NCBI GenBank assembly: GCA_050944455.1
Contig: JBMNRC010000015.1
Coordinates: 8,628 to 72,627 of the forward strand
Length of the DNA stretch: 64,000 nt
Source: Anthropogastromicrobium sp050944455
GTDB taxonomy: Bacteria; Bacillota; Clostridia; Lachnospirales; Lachnospiraceae
Direction: 5' to 3'
Shown: one piece after another, positions 8,513-17,925 of the stretch
Layout of the letters: every line of letters begins with the position of its first letter
Numbering within the stretch: the first letter of the stretch is position 1
Notes under the pieces: model-generated
Database searches by the model: none
Seen by the model: the letters and a program-made list of their open reading frames with translations, nothing else
What the model was told of the DNA's origin: nothing
Program-made: the position numbers and the translations under genes

Positions 8513-10972
8513 ATGGAGCTGAAACATCAGGAAATTCTGGATAAAATGACGCTGGAGCAGAAATGCGCGCTGCTCAGCGGCTCAGGCGAGTGGAATTCGC
8601 GCGGTTTCAAAAAAGCGGGGATCCCCGCGATGACTTTATCGGACGGACCAAGCGGCGTCCGCCGCCAGCGGGGAGCCGGCGATCACCTGGGACTCAACGA
8701 GTCCGTCCCGGCGACCACATGGCCCAGCGCCGCGACCATGGCGAACAGCTGGGACCCGGAGCTCGAGGAGCAGGTCGGCGCGGCTCTCGGCGAGGAGGCG
8801 AAGGCACTCGGCGTCAACGTCCTTCTGGGGCCGGGCCTGAACACGAAGAGAAGCCCGCTGGGCGGCCGCGATTTCGAGTATTTTTCGGAGGACCCGTATC
8901 TGGCCGGCAAGATGGCGGCGGCCTGCGTGCGCGGCGTGCAGAGCAGCGGGATATCCGCCTGCCCCAAGCATTTCGCGGCCAACAGCCAGGAACTCCGGCG
9001 CATGGCGAGCAACAGCGTGATGGACGGCCGCACGCTGCGCGAGATGTACCTGACCGGGTTTGAGATCGCGGTAAAGGAAGGGCACCCGAAGGCCGTGATG
9101 TCTTCCTACAACCTGGTCAACGGGGAGTACGCCAACGAAAATGAAAAAATCCTGAGGGAGATCCTCAGGGATGAATGGGGCTACGAGGGCATCGTGGTGA
9201 CCGACTGGGGCGGATCCAACGACCATACGGAGGGCGTCCGCTGCGGCTCCGACCTGGAAATGCCCAACCCCGGCCTTTCTTCCGTGCGGGCGCTGATCAG
9301 GGATGTCCGCAAAGGAAAGCTGCCGGAAGCCGCTGTCGATGAGTGCGCGGACCGGCTGATTGATCTCGCTCTTTCGACGGCCATCCCCGCGGAGCAGGCG
9401 TCGGGCGAACTGCCCGAGGCGATGAAGAGCGCGCACCACGAGACCGCGCGCCGCGCCGCCGAACAGACGGTCGTCCTGCTGAAGAACGAAGGGAATCTGC
9501 TTCCGCTGGCGGAAGGCACCAGCGTGACCGTGATCGGCGAGTTTGCCGAAAAGCCGCGCTATCAGGGCTCCGGGTCGTCAAAGGTCAATTCCACCCGCGT
9601 GGATACGATCCTGGAGGAGCTGAAAGCGCAGGGTTCGGCGCTGTCGCTGGACCGGTACGCGCAGGGCTACCACAGCCTCGGAAAGCCGGATGAGGCGCTC
9701 GCCGACGCGGCCGTGAGCGCGGCGGCTGAGGCCGGGAAGAAAGGCGAGCCGGTTCTGTTCGTGTTCGGCCTGGACGAGATGAAGGAAAGCGAAGGCGCCG
9801 ACCGCACCGATATGAAGATCAACGAAAACCAGACGAACCTGCTCAGGCGGGTGGCGCAGGCCAATCCCCGCGTGATCGCGGTTCTCTGCGGAGGAAGCGC
9901 GGTCGGGACGGACTGGGCGTCGGGAGTCCCGGCGGTGGTTTACTGCGGGCTCGGCGGCCAGGCGGGCGCCGGCGCCGCCCTCAGCGTGATTTCAGGCCGG
10001 GTGAATCCGTCCGGCAGGCTCTCCGAAACGTTCCCGGAGAAGTACGAGGACACGCCGAACTGCCGCTATTTCCTGCACGGGAGGAAAAACGCGGAGTACC
10101 GCGAGGGCCTTTACGTCGGGTACCGCTATTACGATACCGTGAAAAAGTCCGTGGGATTCCCGTTCGGATTCGGGCTTTCATACACGACGTTCCGTTATTC
10201 CGGCCTGACGGTGACGGCCGGAGGCGCGAAGTTCACGGTAACCAATACCGGGGACAGGGCGGGCGCTGAGACCGCGCAGATGTACGTCCACAGAAAAGGA
10301 AAGGGCGATGTGTTCCATCCGGAGCAGGAACTCAAAGGATTCGCAAAAGTTGCGCTTGAGCCGGGCGAGAGCAGGGAAGTGGAGATTCCGTTTGACGAAT
10401 ACACGTTCCGCTTTTTCAACACAGCCTCCGGCCGCTGGGAATGCGACGGCGGCATGTGGGAGATCCGCGTGGGCGGCTCCAGCCGGGATATCGCCCTCAC
10501 CGCGGATCTGCCCGTGAAGAGGACCCTGACGAAAATGCCGTACAAGGGCCTCAGGCTTTCGTCGTACTATACCGGCAGGGTGCAGGACGTCCCGGACGAT
10601 GAGTTTGCGGCCCTGCTCGGCGGGGAGATCCCGCAGGACAAAGTGAAGATCGACCGGAACATCACGTTCGGGCAGCTGATTCACGGACGCAGCCCCATCG
10701 GCTGGCTGGTGTGCGGCGTGCTGACGCTGCTGATGTACCTGTCCGAAAAGAAAGGCGAAAGAAACCTGAACCTCATGTTCGTCTACAACATGCCGCTCCG
10801 CGCGCTCGCGAAGATGACCGAAGGCGCGTTCAGCATGGGCATGGTGGACGGCCTGGTGATGGAGCTGAAAGGCTTCTGGGTGATCGGCCTGGTGAGGACT
10901 CTCGCGGCTTTCATCGGAAAACTGGTGAAGGACGCCGGCCTCGCGAAAACACTGGAGCGGCAGGACAGCTGA
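8513..10972 (+). CDS. Glycoside hydrolase family 3 beta-glucosidase
   Basis: 819 residues. The N-terminal GH3 TIM barrel has LSDGPSGVRRQ, the KHFAANSQE motif and the nucleophile Asp231 in VVTDWGG. The alpha/beta sandwich and a C-terminal fibronectin-III-like domain (YSGLTVTAGG onward) follow. GH3 enzymes with this layout are beta-glucosidases/exoglycosidases that release terminal sugars from oligosaccharides. No signal peptide, so probably cytoplasmic. Unusually, the last 100 residues contain two hydrophobic stretches (WLVCGVLTLLMYL and GLVRTLAAFIGKL) that could associate with membrane. ATG 8513 is chosen over GTG 8465 because GGGAGAA lies 6 bases before it. Confidence 0.93.
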   Translation: MELKHQEILDKMTLEQKCALLSGSGEWNSRGFKKAGIPAMTLSDGPSGVRRQRGAGDHLGLNESVPATTWPSAATMANSWDPELEEQVGAALGEEAKALGVNVLLGPGLNTKRSPLGGRDFEYFSEDPYLAGKMAAACVRGVQSSGISACPKHFAANSQELRRMASNSVMDGRTLREMYLTGFEIAVKEGHPKAVMSSYNLVNGEYANENEKILREILRDEWGYEGIVVTDWGGSNDHTEGVRCGSDLEMPNPGLSSVRALIRDVRKGKLPEAAVDECADRLIDLALSTAIPAEQASGELPEAMKSAHHETARRAAEQTVVLLKNEGNLLPLAEGTSVTVIGEFAEKPRYQGSGSSKVNSTRVDTILEELKAQGSALSLDRYAQGYHSLGKPDEALADAAVSAAAEAGKKGEPVLFVFGLDEMKESEGADRTDMKINENQTNLLRRVAQANPRVIAVLCGGSAVGTDWASGVPAVVYCGLGGQAGAGAALSVISGRVNPSGRLSETFPEKYEDTPNCRYFLHGRKNAEYREGLYVGYRYYDTVKKSVGFPFGFGLSYTTFRYSGLTVTAGGAKFTVTNTGDRAGAETAQMYVHRKGKGDVFHPEQELKGFAKVALEPGESREVEIPFDEYTFRFFNTASGRWECDGGMWEIRVGGSSRDIALTADLPVKRTLTKMPYKGLRLSSYYTGRVQDVPDDEFAALLGGEIPQDKVKIDRNITFGQLIHGRSPIGWLVCGVLTLLMYLSEKKGERNLNLMFVYNMPLRALAKMTEGAFSMGMVDGLVMELKGFWVIGLVRTLAAFIGKLVKDAGLAKTLERQDS

Positions 10973-11108
10973 ACGCCGCGGAAGAACAAAAAAATCGCCT
11001 GCGCCTATTGTAACGTGTAGTATAATGATAATCAGAAGACCGGTTGAGTCCAAAGATGGATCTCGCCGGTCTTCGTGCGCCTTTCGCGCCGGAGCCCTCC
11101 AGGATTGC
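10973..11108 (+). other. Gap after GH3 gene with imperfect terminator-like hairpin
   Basis: GAAGACCGG (11034-11042) and CCGGTCTTC can pair across a 22-base loop, but no T-tract follows, so termination is uncertain. A TATAAT at 11021-11026 lacks a matching -35. Confidence 0.4.
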
Positions 11109-11137
11109 TTGACACGGTGTTGGGCGGGTGCTAAAAT
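11109..11137 (+). promoter_or_regulatory. Consensus sigma-A promoter of the peptide ABC transporter operon
   Basis: TTGACA (11109-11114), 17-bp spacer, TAAAAT (11132-11137). It gives a leader of about 225 bases before ATG 11371. The leader holds a perfect 14-bp palindrome GTTTCCCGGGAAAC at 11293-11306 and a CGGCAGC/GCTGCCG hairpin just after it, which could be a regulatory RNA fold or an operator. Confidence 0.8.
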
Positions 11138-11370
11138 GCGCGTGCTAATAAATACCGAGTAAATAGGTATGCATTATTGACCTTGGAACCAGGAGAAAAG
11201 GCTCAGAATCCAGGGCCTGTGCAGATTAACTGAATCCACGGACAGCAGAGCAATCCGCGTTCCGGTCAGGGTCTGTACTGATACATTCAGGAGTTTCCCG
11301 GGAAACGGGACTCCGGCAGCACCGCGCTGCCGTTCCGGAGCGCAGAACGCTTCGGAAGAAAGGAATTTCA

Positions 11371-12987
11371 ATGGGAAAAGTGGGAAAGAAGTTACTTGCC
11401 GCCGTTCTGGCGGGAATCCTGTCGGCCGGCACGGCCGCGGCGGTTCCGGCGGAGGAGCAGACGTCAGCTGAAGACAGCGGAGACAAGATCGTCAATATCG
11501 CGTCCACCAGCACCCTCAGCACGCTCAACCCCCTCAACATGGATTTTACCTTCATGGCCATGTACTCTCAGAGCCTGATGTTCCTTCCCCTCGCGGAGTT
11601 CACCGCGGATTCGTGGGAGGGAATGCTCGCTGAGGACATCACCACGGACAACAACCTCGACTTTACCGTGACGCTGCGCGACGTCACCTGGACGGACGGC
11701 GAGCCGGTGACAGCGGACGACGTCATCTGGACCATGCTGAAGATCACCAGCCCGGAGGTCGCGAACCCCAATTTCTATTTCGGCGATTTCAAGGGCTTTG
11801 ATGACAACGGACAGTCCCCTTCCGGCGCGGAGCAGATCGAGGGGATCGAAAAAGTTGACGACAAAACTATCGTATTCCACGCGGACACGGAGATGTCACT
11901 CAATTCCTTCATCAACAACGTCTGCACCTGGATCATGATTCTTCCGAGCCATGTGCTGAAGGACATCCCGGATGACGAGCTCTCGACGAGCAGCTGGTTC
12001 AATGCCCCGACCGTCACGGACGGGCCGTACGTGCTGGACGACTGTGATCCGGCGCATTACGTTTCCTACAGCGCAAACCCGGATTACGTTTTCGGCGCCC
12101 CGAACATCGACAAGCTCAATATCCGCGTCGTGGAGCCGAGCGGCATTCTGGCCGGCCTGCAGAACGGCGAGATTGACTTTGTGCTTCCGGGCATCGCGAC
12201 GATCCCGAACGCGGATCTTGCGTCCGTGGAAGCGCTGGAGAACGTGACCACGGTCACCGGTTCGCCGGTTACCAATCAGATCACCTTCATCAACACGAGA
12301 AAAATCACGGACAGCCGTGTGCGCCAGGCCATTGTTTACGCGATCGACCGCCAGCTTCTGATCGACGGGACGCTCTCCGGAAACGGCGAGATCGCCGAAG
12401 GCTTCGTCAGCCCGGCGAGCCCGTATTACGACGACACGGTTGAGGGCTTCAGCTATGATCCCGACAAGGCGAAAGAGCTTCTGGACGAAGCAGGCTGGGA
12501 CTCCTCCACGGTTCTGGAGTATTATGTCTGGTCCGGCGACGACGCGATGGTCAAGGGAAGCCAGATCATCCAGCAGGAACTCGCCGAGGTCGGAATCACG
12601 GTCAACCTGCACACGGTGGACCTGGACAGCCTGATGAGCATCGCGGGAACCGACGACGAGGCTCTGTTTACCGTCCAGTACACGATCACGCCGCAGGATT
12701 ACTATGTGGACGCCCAGTCCCTGGTAGACCTGGAAGGCGACAGCTGGACCGGCGGATATTTCAATGAAGACCTGCACGAAGCGCTCGTCTCCACCCAGAG
12801 CGCAAAAACCGACGACGAACTGATCGAGAGCTACAGAAAGATGACGGATATCCTGATCGAGGACGTCCCGATGTTCTCCCTGTATTTCATCAGCAGCGTC
12901 GGCGTCGTCAGCAACCGCCTCACCGGAGCGGTCCCGGATTTCTACGGTTCGCTGAACCATGTGGAGCAGTGGGACATCGCTGAGTGA
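11371..12987 (+). CDS. Peptide/oligopeptide ABC transporter substrate-binding protein (SBP family 5)
   Basis: 538 residues. The signal peptide (KKLLAAVLAGILSAGTAAA) is followed by an SBP family 5 body: YSQSLMFLPLAEF, then LRDVTWTDGEPVTADDVIWT, a typical DppA/OppA signature. It delivers peptides to the permease encoded downstream. Unlike most Gram-positive binding proteins it has no lipobox cysteine at the cleavage region (AAAVPAEEQ), so the anchoring mode is unclear. First gene of a five-gene operon with its own promoter at 11109. A hairpin and repeats separate it from the ATPase gene, suggesting differential expression. Confidence 0.93.
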   Translation: MGKVGKKLLAAVLAGILSAGTAAAVPAEEQTSAEDSGDKIVNIASTSTLSTLNPLNMDFTFMAMYSQSLMFLPLAEFTADSWEGMLAEDITTDNNLDFTVTLRDVTWTDGEPVTADDVIWTMLKITSPEVANPNFYFGDFKGFDDNGQSPSGAEQIEGIEKVDDKTIVFHADTEMSLNSFINNVCTWIMILPSHVLKDIPDDELSTSSWFNAPTVTDGPYVLDDCDPAHYVSYSANPDYVFGAPNIDKLNIRVVEPSGILAGLQNGEIDFVLPGIATIPNADLASVEALENVTTVTGSPVTNQITFINTRKITDSRVRQAIVYAIDRQLLIDGTLSGNGEIAEGFVSPASPYYDDTVEGFSYDPDKAKELLDEAGWDSSTVLEYYVWSGDDAMVKGSQIIQQELAEVGITVNLHTVDLDSLMSIAGTDDEALFTVQYTITPQDYYVDAQSLVDLEGDSWTGGYFNEDLHEALVSTQSAKTDDELIESYRKMTDILIEDVPMFSLYFISSVGVVSNRLTGAVPDFYGSLNHVEQWDIAE

Positions 12988-13042
12988 TACGGAAACACGG
13001 AAAACTCCGGATCCGTGAAAAGAGAAGATATAGAAAATCCGG

Positions 13043-13102
13043 AGAAGATCCAGAAAAGATCCAGGAAAGATCCAGAAAAGATCAAGAGAAGATCAGAGAA
13101 GA
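13043..13102. repeat. 11-bp tandem repeats (GAAAAGATCCA variants)
   Basis: About five successive variants of AGAAAAGATCC follow the binding-protein gene in the 428-base gap 12988-13415. The same gap carries a second repeat with 70-bp pitch: CGGAAGATCAGCG at 13251 and 13321. Confidence 0.7.
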
Positions 13103-13167
13103 AAACTGCAGAGAAACGCAAAGATAATACAGAGGAGGGTAAAGATCCTCTGAAACATGGTTATTCC

Positions 13168-13203
13168 CCCGGAATGTCTGCTATAATTACGGCATTCCGG
13201 GGG
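13168..13203 (+). terminator. Hairpin between binding-protein and ATPase genes
   Basis: CCCCGGAATG (13168-13177) pairs perfectly with CATTCCGGGG (13194-13203). No T-tract follows, so it may protect the upstream mRNA from 3' decay or attenuate rather than terminate fully. The loop contains TATAATT. Confidence 0.55.
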
Positions 13204-13415
13204 ATACTTTGCCGATTTTTACCGGTGTGAGTTCCGAAGCCGCGGCCGCGCGGAAGATCAGCGCGGCACTGTGCGCGGCGGGAAAGCAGATCAGATAGCG
13301 GGCTGACGCTGCGGACCACGCGGAAGATCAGCGGCAGCACTGCAGACCGCGGAGCTATTGAATCGGCGCAGAAGCGCCGCGCGACCGGCATCAGCCCGGG
13401 GCAGGAGGAAACAGA

Positions 13416-14441
13416 TTGGCAGGAAACGCCGAAAACGGCACAGAACTTCTCAGAGTGGAAGGCTTGCAGATAAAATTTCACAGCGATTTCGGCGACAGCG
13501 TCGTGACCGACCGGATCTCGTTCCATGTGAACCGGGGCGAAGCGCTCGGCATCGTCGGGGAATCCGGCTGCGGAAAAAGCGTCACCGCGCTGGCTGTCAT
13601 GGGGCTGCTTCCCAAAAACGGGAGAATCGCGGAGGGAAGCATCCGCTTAGGCGGGCAGGAGCTGACACGCATGCCGCGCAAAGAGCTGGACAAAATCCGC
13701 GGGAACCGCATGTCGATGATATTCCAGGACGCGCTGGCCAGCCTCAATCCCGTCTTTACGGTCGGCTTTCAGGTGACGGAGGCAATCCTGGCGCACAGCG
13801 CGAAGACCAAGGCGGAGGCCAGGGAACTGGCCGTGTCGATGCTGCGGAAGGCCGGGCTCCCGGACGCGGAAGCCGCCATGAAGAAATATCCGTACGAGCT
13901 GTCCGGCGGCATGCGGCAGAGAGTGATGATCGCGATGGCGCTATCCTGCGGGCCGGAGCTTTTGATCGCGGACGAGGCCACGACCGCGCTGGACGTCACC
14001 ATCCAGGAGCAGATCATGCGGATGATCAGCGGCATCCGGAAAGAAGAGAACATGTCGCTGATGCTGATCACCCACGACATCGGGCTCGTGGCGGAGATGT
14101 CGGACCGGGTGATCGTGATGTACGCCGGCCAGATCGCGGAGGAGGCGGATGTGTTCGAACTGTACCGCAATCCGATGCATCCCTACACCAGGCTGCTGAT
14201 CGCAGCGGTCCCGGGTATCACGGATGAACCCGGCCGGCGCCTGGTATCGATTCCGGGTTCCGTTCCCGAAAACTACGGGGAAATCAAGGGCTGCCGGTTC
14301 GCGGGCCGCTGCCCGTACGCCTCCGCGGAGTGCGCGCAGCCGCAGCAGATGCGGGAGACGGCGCCGGGTCATTTCGTCCGCTGCCACAAGGCGGGAACGC
14401 CGGCGGTGCAGCCGGGGAACCGGACAGAAGGGAGACTGTGA
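13416..14441 (+). CDS. Peptide ABC transporter ATP-binding protein (DppD/OppD-like)
   Basis: 341 residues. Walker A GESGCGKS, signature LSGGMRQR, Walker B LLIADEATTALD, and the C-terminal oligopeptide/dipeptide ABC extension with Cys-rich GCRFAGRCPYASAEC, which in this family binds an iron-sulfur cluster. It supplies ATP hydrolysis for peptide import with its partner ATPase. TTG 13416 is the start, preceded by GGAGGAAACAGA. The stop TGA overlaps the ATG of the next gene by one base, so the two are translationally coupled. Confidence 0.94.
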   Translation: MAGNAENGTELLRVEGLQIKFHSDFGDSVVTDRISFHVNRGEALGIVGESGCGKSVTALAVMGLLPKNGRIAEGSIRLGGQELTRMPRKELDKIRGNRMSMIFQDALASLNPVFTVGFQVTEAILAHSAKTKAEARELAVSMLRKAGLPDAEAAMKKYPYELSGGMRQRVMIAMALSCGPELLIADEATTALDVTIQEQIMRMISGIRKEENMSLMLITHDIGLVAEMSDRVIVMYAGQIAEEADVFELYRNPMHPYTRLLIAAVPGITDEPGRRLVSIPGSVPENYGEIKGCRFAGRCPYASAECAQPQQMRETAPGHFVRCHKAGTPAVQPGNRTEGRL

Positions 14442-15484
14442 TGAGCGAAAGAGCAAGCGGGGTTTCCTCCCCGGAAACGCCGGTCCTGAGCGCGCGTCAC
14501 CTGAAAAAATATTTTCCGGTATCCGGAAACCGGCGCCTTTACGTCCATGCGGTGGACGATGTGAGCTTTGACCTGTACGAAGGCGAGACGCTCGGGCTGG
14601 TCGGGGAATCCGGCTGCGGGAAATCCACCACCGGGCGCATGCTGGTGGGGATCGAGCCGCTCACGGGCGGGCAGGTGCTCTACCGCGGCCGTGACCTGAG
14701 CCGGATGAAGCCCGCGGAAATGCGGGGAATCCGCACCGAGCTCCAGATGATTTTCCAGGACCCCTTTGCGGCCCTGAACCCGAAAAAGCGCGTGTATGAC
14801 ATCCTGTCCGCGCCGCTTCTGTACCATCACCTGGCGGACCGGGGCAACGTCGGCCAGATGATTGACGGGCTGCTGTCGGAAGTCGGGCTGCCCCGGAACG
14901 CGAAGGACCGCTATCCCCACGAATTCTCCGGCGGGCAGCGCCAGCGCATCGTGATCGCGAAAGCGCTCTCCCTGAACCCGAAGGTGATCATCTGCGACGA
15001 GCCGGTCTCCGCCCTTGACAACTCCATCCAGGCGCAGGTCCTGAACCTGCTGAAGGATCTGCAGACGGAGCGCGGGCTCACCTATCTGTTCATCGCCCAC
15101 GGGCTGGGCACCGTTCACTACATCAGCCGGCGCGTCGCGGTGATGTACCTGGGAAAGATCGTGGAAATGGGAAATTCCGACGAGATCTTCCGCCATCCGC
15201 TGCACCCGTATTCCCAGATGCTTATATCATCGGTTCCGCTGCCGGATCCCACGAAGAGGGACCGCAGGCGGCTGGTTTCCACCGGCGAAATTCCCTCGGC
15301 GGCCATGATTCCGTCCGGCTGCCGTTTTCACGACCGGTGCCCGTTCGCGACCCCGCGCTGCGCGGAGGAGGAGCCTCCGCTGACCGCCGCCGTGCCCGGA
15401 TCTGATCGGAAAACCGCCTGCTGGAATACCGCCGCGGCGGAGGCGGCCCTGAACGGCGGGGAGGCCGGAAAGGAGAACGCGTAA
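14441..15484 (+). CDS. Peptide ABC transporter ATP-binding protein (DppF/OppF-like)
   Basis: 347 residues. Walker A GESGCGKST, signature FSGGQRQR, Walker B VIICDEPVSALD, and the oligopeptide/dipeptide C-terminal extension with GCRFHDRCPFATPRC. It is the second ATPase of the peptide importer. ATG 14441 shares a base with the upstream TGA and the stop TAA shares a base with the next ATG, so the whole operon is tightly coupled. An open frame continues upstream to 14330 but has no ribosome site. Confidence 0.94.
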   Translation: MSERASGVSSPETPVLSARHLKKYFPVSGNRRLYVHAVDDVSFDLYEGETLGLVGESGCGKSTTGRMLVGIEPLTGGQVLYRGRDLSRMKPAEMRGIRTELQMIFQDPFAALNPKKRVYDILSAPLLYHHLADRGNVGQMIDGLLSEVGLPRNAKDRYPHEFSGGQRQRIVIAKALSLNPKVIICDEPVSALDNSIQAQVLNLLKDLQTERGLTYLFIAHGLGTVHYISRRVAVMYLGKIVEMGNSDEIFRHPLHPYSQMLISSVPLPDPTKRDRRRLVSTGEIPSAAMIPSGCRFHDRCPFATPRCAEEEPPLTAAVPGSDRKTACWNTAAAEAALNGGEAGKENA

Positions 15485-16431
15485 TGGGGAAATATATCGC
15501 AAAACGCCTCGGGATTGCCCTGATCGTTCTCTTCGGCATCACCGTCGTCGATTTCTTTATCATGACGCTGGCCGGGAACCCGATCGAGATTCTTTCGGGC
15601 GGGCCCCGGATCAACGAGGCCCAGCTGGACCAGAAGGCCGCCAACCTCGGCCTGGACAAGCCGGTGTACATCCAGTACTTCATCTGGCTCGGGCAGGTGC
15701 TGAGAGGAAACCTCGGCACGTCGTACAAATCATACGAGCCTGTGTCCGACATGATCGCCAGCCACATCGGGCCGACGCTGATCCTGATGGGGACGGCGCT
15801 GCTGATCAGCACCATCCTCTCGGCCATCTTCGGAATCATCAGCGCGGTTCACGAGCACGGGAAATCCGACTACATCATCCAGACCTTCGCGTTTCTCGGC
15901 CAGAGCGTCCCGGGATTCTTTCTGGCGCTGCTGCTGATCTGGCTGTTTTCCGTGAAGCTCGGCATTCTCCCTTCCAACGGAATGAGGGAGCTCGGGTCGG
16001 AGGGCTCCGGCGTCCAGTTCCGGTACCTGATCCTGCCCGCGGCCGTGCTCTCCTTTGAGATGTCGGGCCGGAACATCCGCTACATCCGTTCTTCCATGCT
16101 GGAGATCCTGAACAAGGATTACCTCCGGACGGCCGAGGCCAAGGGAATCGGGAAGAGGCGCGTAATCCTGGTTCACGCGCTTAAAAACGCGCTGATTCCG
16201 ATCATCACCGTGTTCGGCATGGAGATTCCCAACCTGTTCGGCGGCGCGGTCGTCATCGAGGAGATCTTCGGCTGGCCGGGCCTCGGCCTGATGACGATGA
16301 ACGCCGTGCTGGACCGCGACTACCCGGTGATCATGGGCGTCTGCCTGCTGTCCGCGGTGGTGGTTCTCGTCAGCAACATCGCGGTGGATCTTCTGTACGC
16401 GCTGGTAGATCCGTCCATCCGACTGGAGTGA
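15484..16431 (+). CDS. Peptide ABC transporter permease (DppB/OppB-like)
   Basis: 315 residues. It has an N-terminal membrane segment (LGIALIVLFGITVVDFFIMTLAG), five further hydrophobic segments and the EAA-type loop around AEAKGIGKRRVILVHALKNALIP that contacts the ATPases. This is the typical DppB order and length. It forms the membrane channel with the following DppC-like protein. Confidence 0.94.
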   Translation: MGKYIAKRLGIALIVLFGITVVDFFIMTLAGNPIEILSGGPRINEAQLDQKAANLGLDKPVYIQYFIWLGQVLRGNLGTSYKSYEPVSDMIASHIGPTLILMGTALLISTILSAIFGIISAVHEHGKSDYIIQTFAFLGQSVPGFFLALLLIWLFSVKLGILPSNGMRELGSEGSGVQFRYLILPAAVLSFEMSGRNIRYIRSSMLEILNKDYLRTAEAKGIGKRRVILVHALKNALIPIITVFGMEIPNLFGGAVVIEEIFGWPGLGLMTMNAVLDRDYPVIMGVCLLSAVVVLVSNIAVDLLYALVDPSIRLE

Positions 16432-16445
16432 GTGAGGTGCCGGAC

Positions 16446-17294
16446 ATGCATGAATCTTATCTGAAATCAGTCATCCGCCGGTTCCGCTACCACAAGGCCG
16501 GGAAGGTCAGCTTCTGGATTCTGGCCGTCATCATCGTGCTCGCCGTTCTGGCGCCGGTGATTTCCCCCTACTCGCCGACGGAGATCACACCGGATTTTGC
16601 CGCGGCGCCGTCCGCGGCCCACATTCTGGGAACGGACCAGATCGGCCGCGATATGTTCACCCGCGTCCTGTACGGCACCCGGGTGTCCCTGCTGGTCGGA
16701 TTTCTCTCGACCGTGATCGCCACGGCCATCGGCGTCGCGCTCGGGCTTCTGGCCGGCTATTTCGGCGGCTGGGTGGACACGATTGTGATGCGCTTCACCG
16801 ACGTCGTGATGTCTTTCCCGTACATTCTCCTGATTCTGGTTGCGGCGACTATCTTCAGCCCGGGAATGTGGAACGTTATCCTGATCCTGGGGTTTGTGGA
16901 CTGGCCGGGCGTCGCCAGGCTGGTGCGCGGGCAGGTGCTGGACGTCCGCCAGGCGGATTACGTGCACGGCAGCGAGATCGCCGGAATGCCGCGCCGGTAT
17001 ATCCTCTTTTCGGACATCCTCCCGAACGTGGCGGCTCCGATTCTCGTGTTCGCGACCAGCGTCATGGCCATCTCCATCCTGGACGAGTCGGCCCTCAGCT
17101 TTCTGGGCATGGGCGTGCAGCTTCCCCAGGCGAGCCTCGGAAACCTGCTCAACGACGCGGAATCCATCACGATCCTGACCTCGATGCCGTGGCTGTGGAT
17201 CCCGCCGGGGGTGATGATCGTCGTGATCGTCATCTGCGTCAATTTCGTCGGCGACGCCCTGAGGGATGCCATCGACCCGACGACGACCGGGTAA
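16446..17294 (+). CDS. Peptide ABC transporter permease (DppC/OppC-like)
   Basis: 282 residues from ATG 16446. It has a hydrophobic first segment, then the conserved GTDQIGRDMFTRVLYGTRVSL block, further membrane segments and a permease loop. ATG 16446 is preferred because GAGGTG lies 6 bases before it. GTG 16428 overlaps the upstream stop by 4 bases but has its Shine-Dalgarno too close, and would add 6 residues. Last gene of the operon; a GGCCGGCC/GGCCGGCC hairpin (17299-17321) follows within 5 bases. Confidence 0.93.
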   Translation: MHESYLKSVIRRFRYHKAGKVSFWILAVIIVLAVLAPVISPYSPTEITPDFAAAPSAAHILGTDQIGRDMFTRVLYGTRVSLLVGFLSTVIATAIGVALGLLAGYFGGWVDTIVMRFTDVVMSFPYILLILVAATIFSPGMWNVILILGFVDWPGVARLVRGQVLDVRQADYVHGSEIAGMPRRYILFSDILPNVAAPILVFATSVMAISILDESALSFLGMGVQLPQASLGNLLNDAESITILTSMPWLWIPPGVMIVVIVICVNFVGDALRDAIDPTTTG

Positions 17295-17298
17295 AACC

Positions 17299-17327
17299 CG
17301 GGCCGGCCGGAATGCGGCCGGCCTGCT
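17299..17327 (+). terminator. Probable terminator of the peptide transporter operon
   Basis: GGCCGGCC (17299-17306) pairs with GGCCGGCC (17314-17321) around GGAATGC. Only a weak T-rich tail (TGCTTT) follows. Confidence 0.5.
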
Positions 17328-17700
17328 TTACACCGGAAGAACATGGAAAAATACGAAAGAAAATCCTGCTGCCGCCGACCAGATCCCGAGGCAGAAAAAC
17401 GGCAGCAGACAAAGCCGGCGGCAGAAATCCCGCGTCAGCCGGGATCCGGCGGCAGACGTCTCCGAAAGCGGGGAAATTCAGGCTGCCGGAAAAATCCGGG
17501 GCAGCGGGAATTCGGACAGCAGGCAAACCTGTGGATAGATAGCAGGAATCCGAACAACAAAAAATCCGGACATGCAAAAAAGCCGGGGACGGAGAGAATA
17601 CAGCGATATTAAGAAAAGTGTCCAAATTACGGCCACTGTTTGGAAACGGTTCCGGGAACGCTTCCGGAAACGAAAAATATCTTTTTAAGCCATTTTTTTA
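17328..17700. other. Gene-free stretch with degenerate GC-rich repeats
   Basis: No credible gene. It holds repeated GCCGGCGGCAG-type words. Near its end are direct copies AACGGTTCCGG and AACGCTTCCGG (about 17645-17670) that contain TTCC/GGAA palindromes, about 40 bases before the fucU promoter, and could be an operator. Confidence 0.4.
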
Positions 17701-17709
17701 TGTTACAAT
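17701..17709 (+). promoter_or_regulatory. Extended -10 promoter element upstream of fucU
   Basis: TGT-TACAAT: TG at 17701-17702 and TACAAT at 17704-17709, an extended -10. The -35 region (CTTTTT) is poor. It leaves a GC-rich leader of about 210 bases before ATG 17926. Confidence 0.5.
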
Positions 17710-17925
17710 GGCATCAACCTGAGTTCCGGAAGGCCAATTTTCTTCGGCCGGAGGGAAAATCGGGCAGAACCCCTGAGTGCGATCCGCGGGGAAAGGCCGG
17801 AAGGCGGCGGAACCAGCTGCACAGTATCTTCCGCCGGCGGCCTGCGGACCGCAGATCCATCCGGCCGCAAAGGCCGGAGAGCGAAACCGCCCGGGTCTCC
17901 CGAGCGGCTGCGCGGAAGGAGAGCT

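Noticed and set aside
17641..17672. Catabolite-responsive (cre) element upstream of fucU
   Set aside because: The best match TGGAAACGGTTCCG departs from the cre consensus at three positions; left as a possible palindromic operator only.
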